Positions 62,860 to 64,000 of a stretch of 64,000 bases of DNA are shown here, in pieces. The stretch comes from Sphingobacterium zeae (GTDB lineage Bacteria > Bacteroidota > Bacteroidia > Sphingobacteriales > Sphingobacteriaceae): NCBI RefSeq assembly GCF_030818895.1, contig NZ_JAUTBA010000001.1, positions 5,022,001 to 5,086,000 of the forward strand. The letters are read 5' to 3'. Every line of letters starts with the position of its first letter. Position 1 is the stretch's first letter. Both the position numbers and the translations under genes were made by a program. The notes beneath the pieces were generated by a model. That model ran no database searches, was not told the DNA's origin, and worked only from the letters and a program-made list of their open reading frames with translations.

Positions 62860-64000
62860 TTAATAATCTAATTTTAATCCCAGTGCGTAATTTCTTGTAG
62901 GTGCTATGCGATAGGGAAATTCCGGATCAATGCGTTCCTTGTTTGCCCGCCATAAAATACCCAGGTTGGACACATTACCATATATCTGTAGCTGCACTGC
63001 TCTGTTGTTTATCTTTAGCGAATTCCGCCAGGAGAAGTTTATATATTCCAAACGGATATGGTCAGCTTTGACCACGTTGATATCCGCGCTGGCATAGAAA
63101 CTGTCCGCACTGGATATGACCGGATAAAACAAGGCCGGTACGGCGGTTGTCAACTCGTCACCTTGCTTTTGCCACCTACGCTCAAAATCCGGATAAGCCG
63201 TACCTGTGGAAAATAAGGTCGTATAAGAGGTGACAGGTTTTCGAAAATAATAGTCGCCCGCATAACTGATATTAACCGAAAGGTCAAAAGAGCGCCATGC
63301 AAAAGTATTTGCGAGATTGCCAAATACCTGTGGTTTTGACGATCCGATAAAGGCCATACTTTCCGAATGCAGTGGATTCTTTGCAATACTGGCGCGGATT
63401 GCGCTATAATTTGCCGACGGTTCACCATCCAGTAGGCCCAAACCCTGGCCCTTACCGTCTACACCCATCCACTTATAAGCCGAAAGACCATTAAGCGGAA
63501 AGCCTTCCATCGGCGTGATCCCGTAACCATTACTAATGAATGTATTTAGCGTATTTGGAGTGGTTGAGTAATACTTTGTGGTTTTATTCTTATTAAAGCT
63601 GAGGGTCAGCCGTGATTTCCATTGGATCGCTCCATCAAGGTTAACCGTATTTAACGATAAATCCAAACCACGGCCATTCATGGCGGCGATATTTTTAGTA
63701 ATTGTACTTTGGTATCCCCATGAGGTATAATCGTAATTGGATAAACCATATAAATCCCTTCCATTTTTATTATACCAGTCGATTGAGCCCGATATGCGGC
63801 GATTAAAAAACGCGTAATCCAGTCCGATGTTTAATGTACCTATTTTCTCCCAACGGAGCGACGGATCGTTTAGAGAAGTGATCATGATGATGGGCAGGTT
63901 TGAATTTCGATCGACCGACACGCTGCCCACGGGATCTTTCGTCTTACGGAGATCCACATTGCCACTGTAGCCGTAGGTGGCGCGCAATTTTAAGTGATCG
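62860..64000 (-). CDS. SusC/RagA TonB-dependent transporter, 5' part outside window
   Basis: Only the C-terminal 380 residues or so are visible, reading in from the right edge. The sequence HLKLRATYGYSGNVDLRKTKDPVGSVSVDRNSNLPIIMITSLNDPSLRWEKIGTLNIGLDYAFFNRRISGSIDWYNKNGRDLYG is the standard SusC barrel segment, and the barrel closes with NYALGLKLDY. Plug and N-terminal domains lie outside the window, so I cannot say whether an STN domain or sigma/FecR genes belong to it. The SusD partner follows after 10 bases. Confidence 0.92.
   Translation of the reverse strand, partial: DHLKLRATYGYSGNVDLRKTKDPVGSVSVDRNSNLPIIMITSLNDPSLRWEKIGTLNIGLDYAFFNRRISGSIDWYNKNGRDLYGLSNYDYTSWGYQSTITKNIAAMNGRGLDLSLNTVNLDGAIQWKSRLTLSFNKNKTTKYYSTTPNTLNTFISNGYGITPMEGFPLNGLSAYKWMGVDGKGQGLGLLDGEPSANYSAIRASIAKNPLHSESMAFIGSSKPQVFGNLANTFAWRSFDLSVNISYAGDYYFRKPVTSYTTLFSTGTAYPDFERRWQKQGDELTTAVPALFYPVISSADSFYASADINVVKADHIRLEYINFSWRNSLKINNRAVQLQIYGNVSNLGILWRANKERIDPEFPYRIAPTRNYALGLKLDY

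Noticed and set aside
32361..64000. The four SusC genes as copies of one mobile repeat
   Set aside because: They share only family-level motifs and differ in domain content (STN present in one) and in sequence; no long nucleotide repeats or insertion-sequence ends were seen.

Overview
The window looks like a chromosomal segment of a Sphingobacteriaceae-type Bacteroidota (Sphingobacterium/Pedobacter-like). The support is an alternative complex III plus caa3-type oxidase cluster of the Bacteroidota arrangement, four SusC/SusD pairs, an ECF sigma/FecR/STN-SusC signalling set, and promoters matching the Bacteroidota pattern TTG-N17-23-TAnnTTTG. I saw no rRNA, tRNA, CRISPR array or complete insertion sequence.

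Region 1 (1-16275, all minus) is one long respiratory cluster. In transcription order it holds actA, actB, actC, actD, actE, actF (quinol:cytochrome c oxidoreductase), oxidase subunits II and I, heme A synthase, heme O synthase, two subunit III proteins, subunit IV, a SCO-family protein without any copper ligand, and a DUF420 membrane protein cut by the window edge. The actB frame is broken by an apparent one-base insertion near 14149-14161.

Region 2 (16801-23746) holds msrB, a LacI-type regulator divergent from a GH92 alpha-mannosidase, a DUF493 protein with a strong terminator, a beta-barrel-like protein and a TIG-repeat lipoprotein.

Region 3 (23854-29604, minus) holds pnp and rpsO, normally neighbours, separated here by about 3.3 kb of accessory DNA: an unrecognised protein, a field of direct repeats with an 11-base period, a fragment of a WYL-type regulator, an AAA/DUF4143 ATPase without a normal start codon, and the C-terminal remnant of a tyrosine recombinase.

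Region 4 (29708-64000) is devoted to nutrient capture. It has a NagX-like acyltransferase; a ROK-SusC-SusD operon followed by a GH29 fucosidase and a sialidase-like lipoprotein; a minus-strand block of ECF sigma, FecR (frameshifted), STN-SusC, SusD, purple acid phosphatase, glycerophosphodiesterase and GH3 beta-glucosidase; a barstar-like protein and an exported Gfo/Idh/MocA oxidoreductase; a third SusC/SusD pair; two orphan small proteins; a MauE/DUF6520-like pair; and a fourth SusD with the 3' part of its SusC running off the window.

Taken together, the glycosidases (GH92, GH29, GH3, sialidase-like) suggest glycan foraging. The phosphatase and phosphodiesterase beside the sigma-controlled SusCD pair suggest a phosphate-bearing substrate. 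These substrates are inferences. The best leads for new biology are the ligand-less SCO protein, the 11-base repeat field in the rpsO-pnp insertion, the phosphatase-type SusCD locus, and the orphan barstar-like gene.
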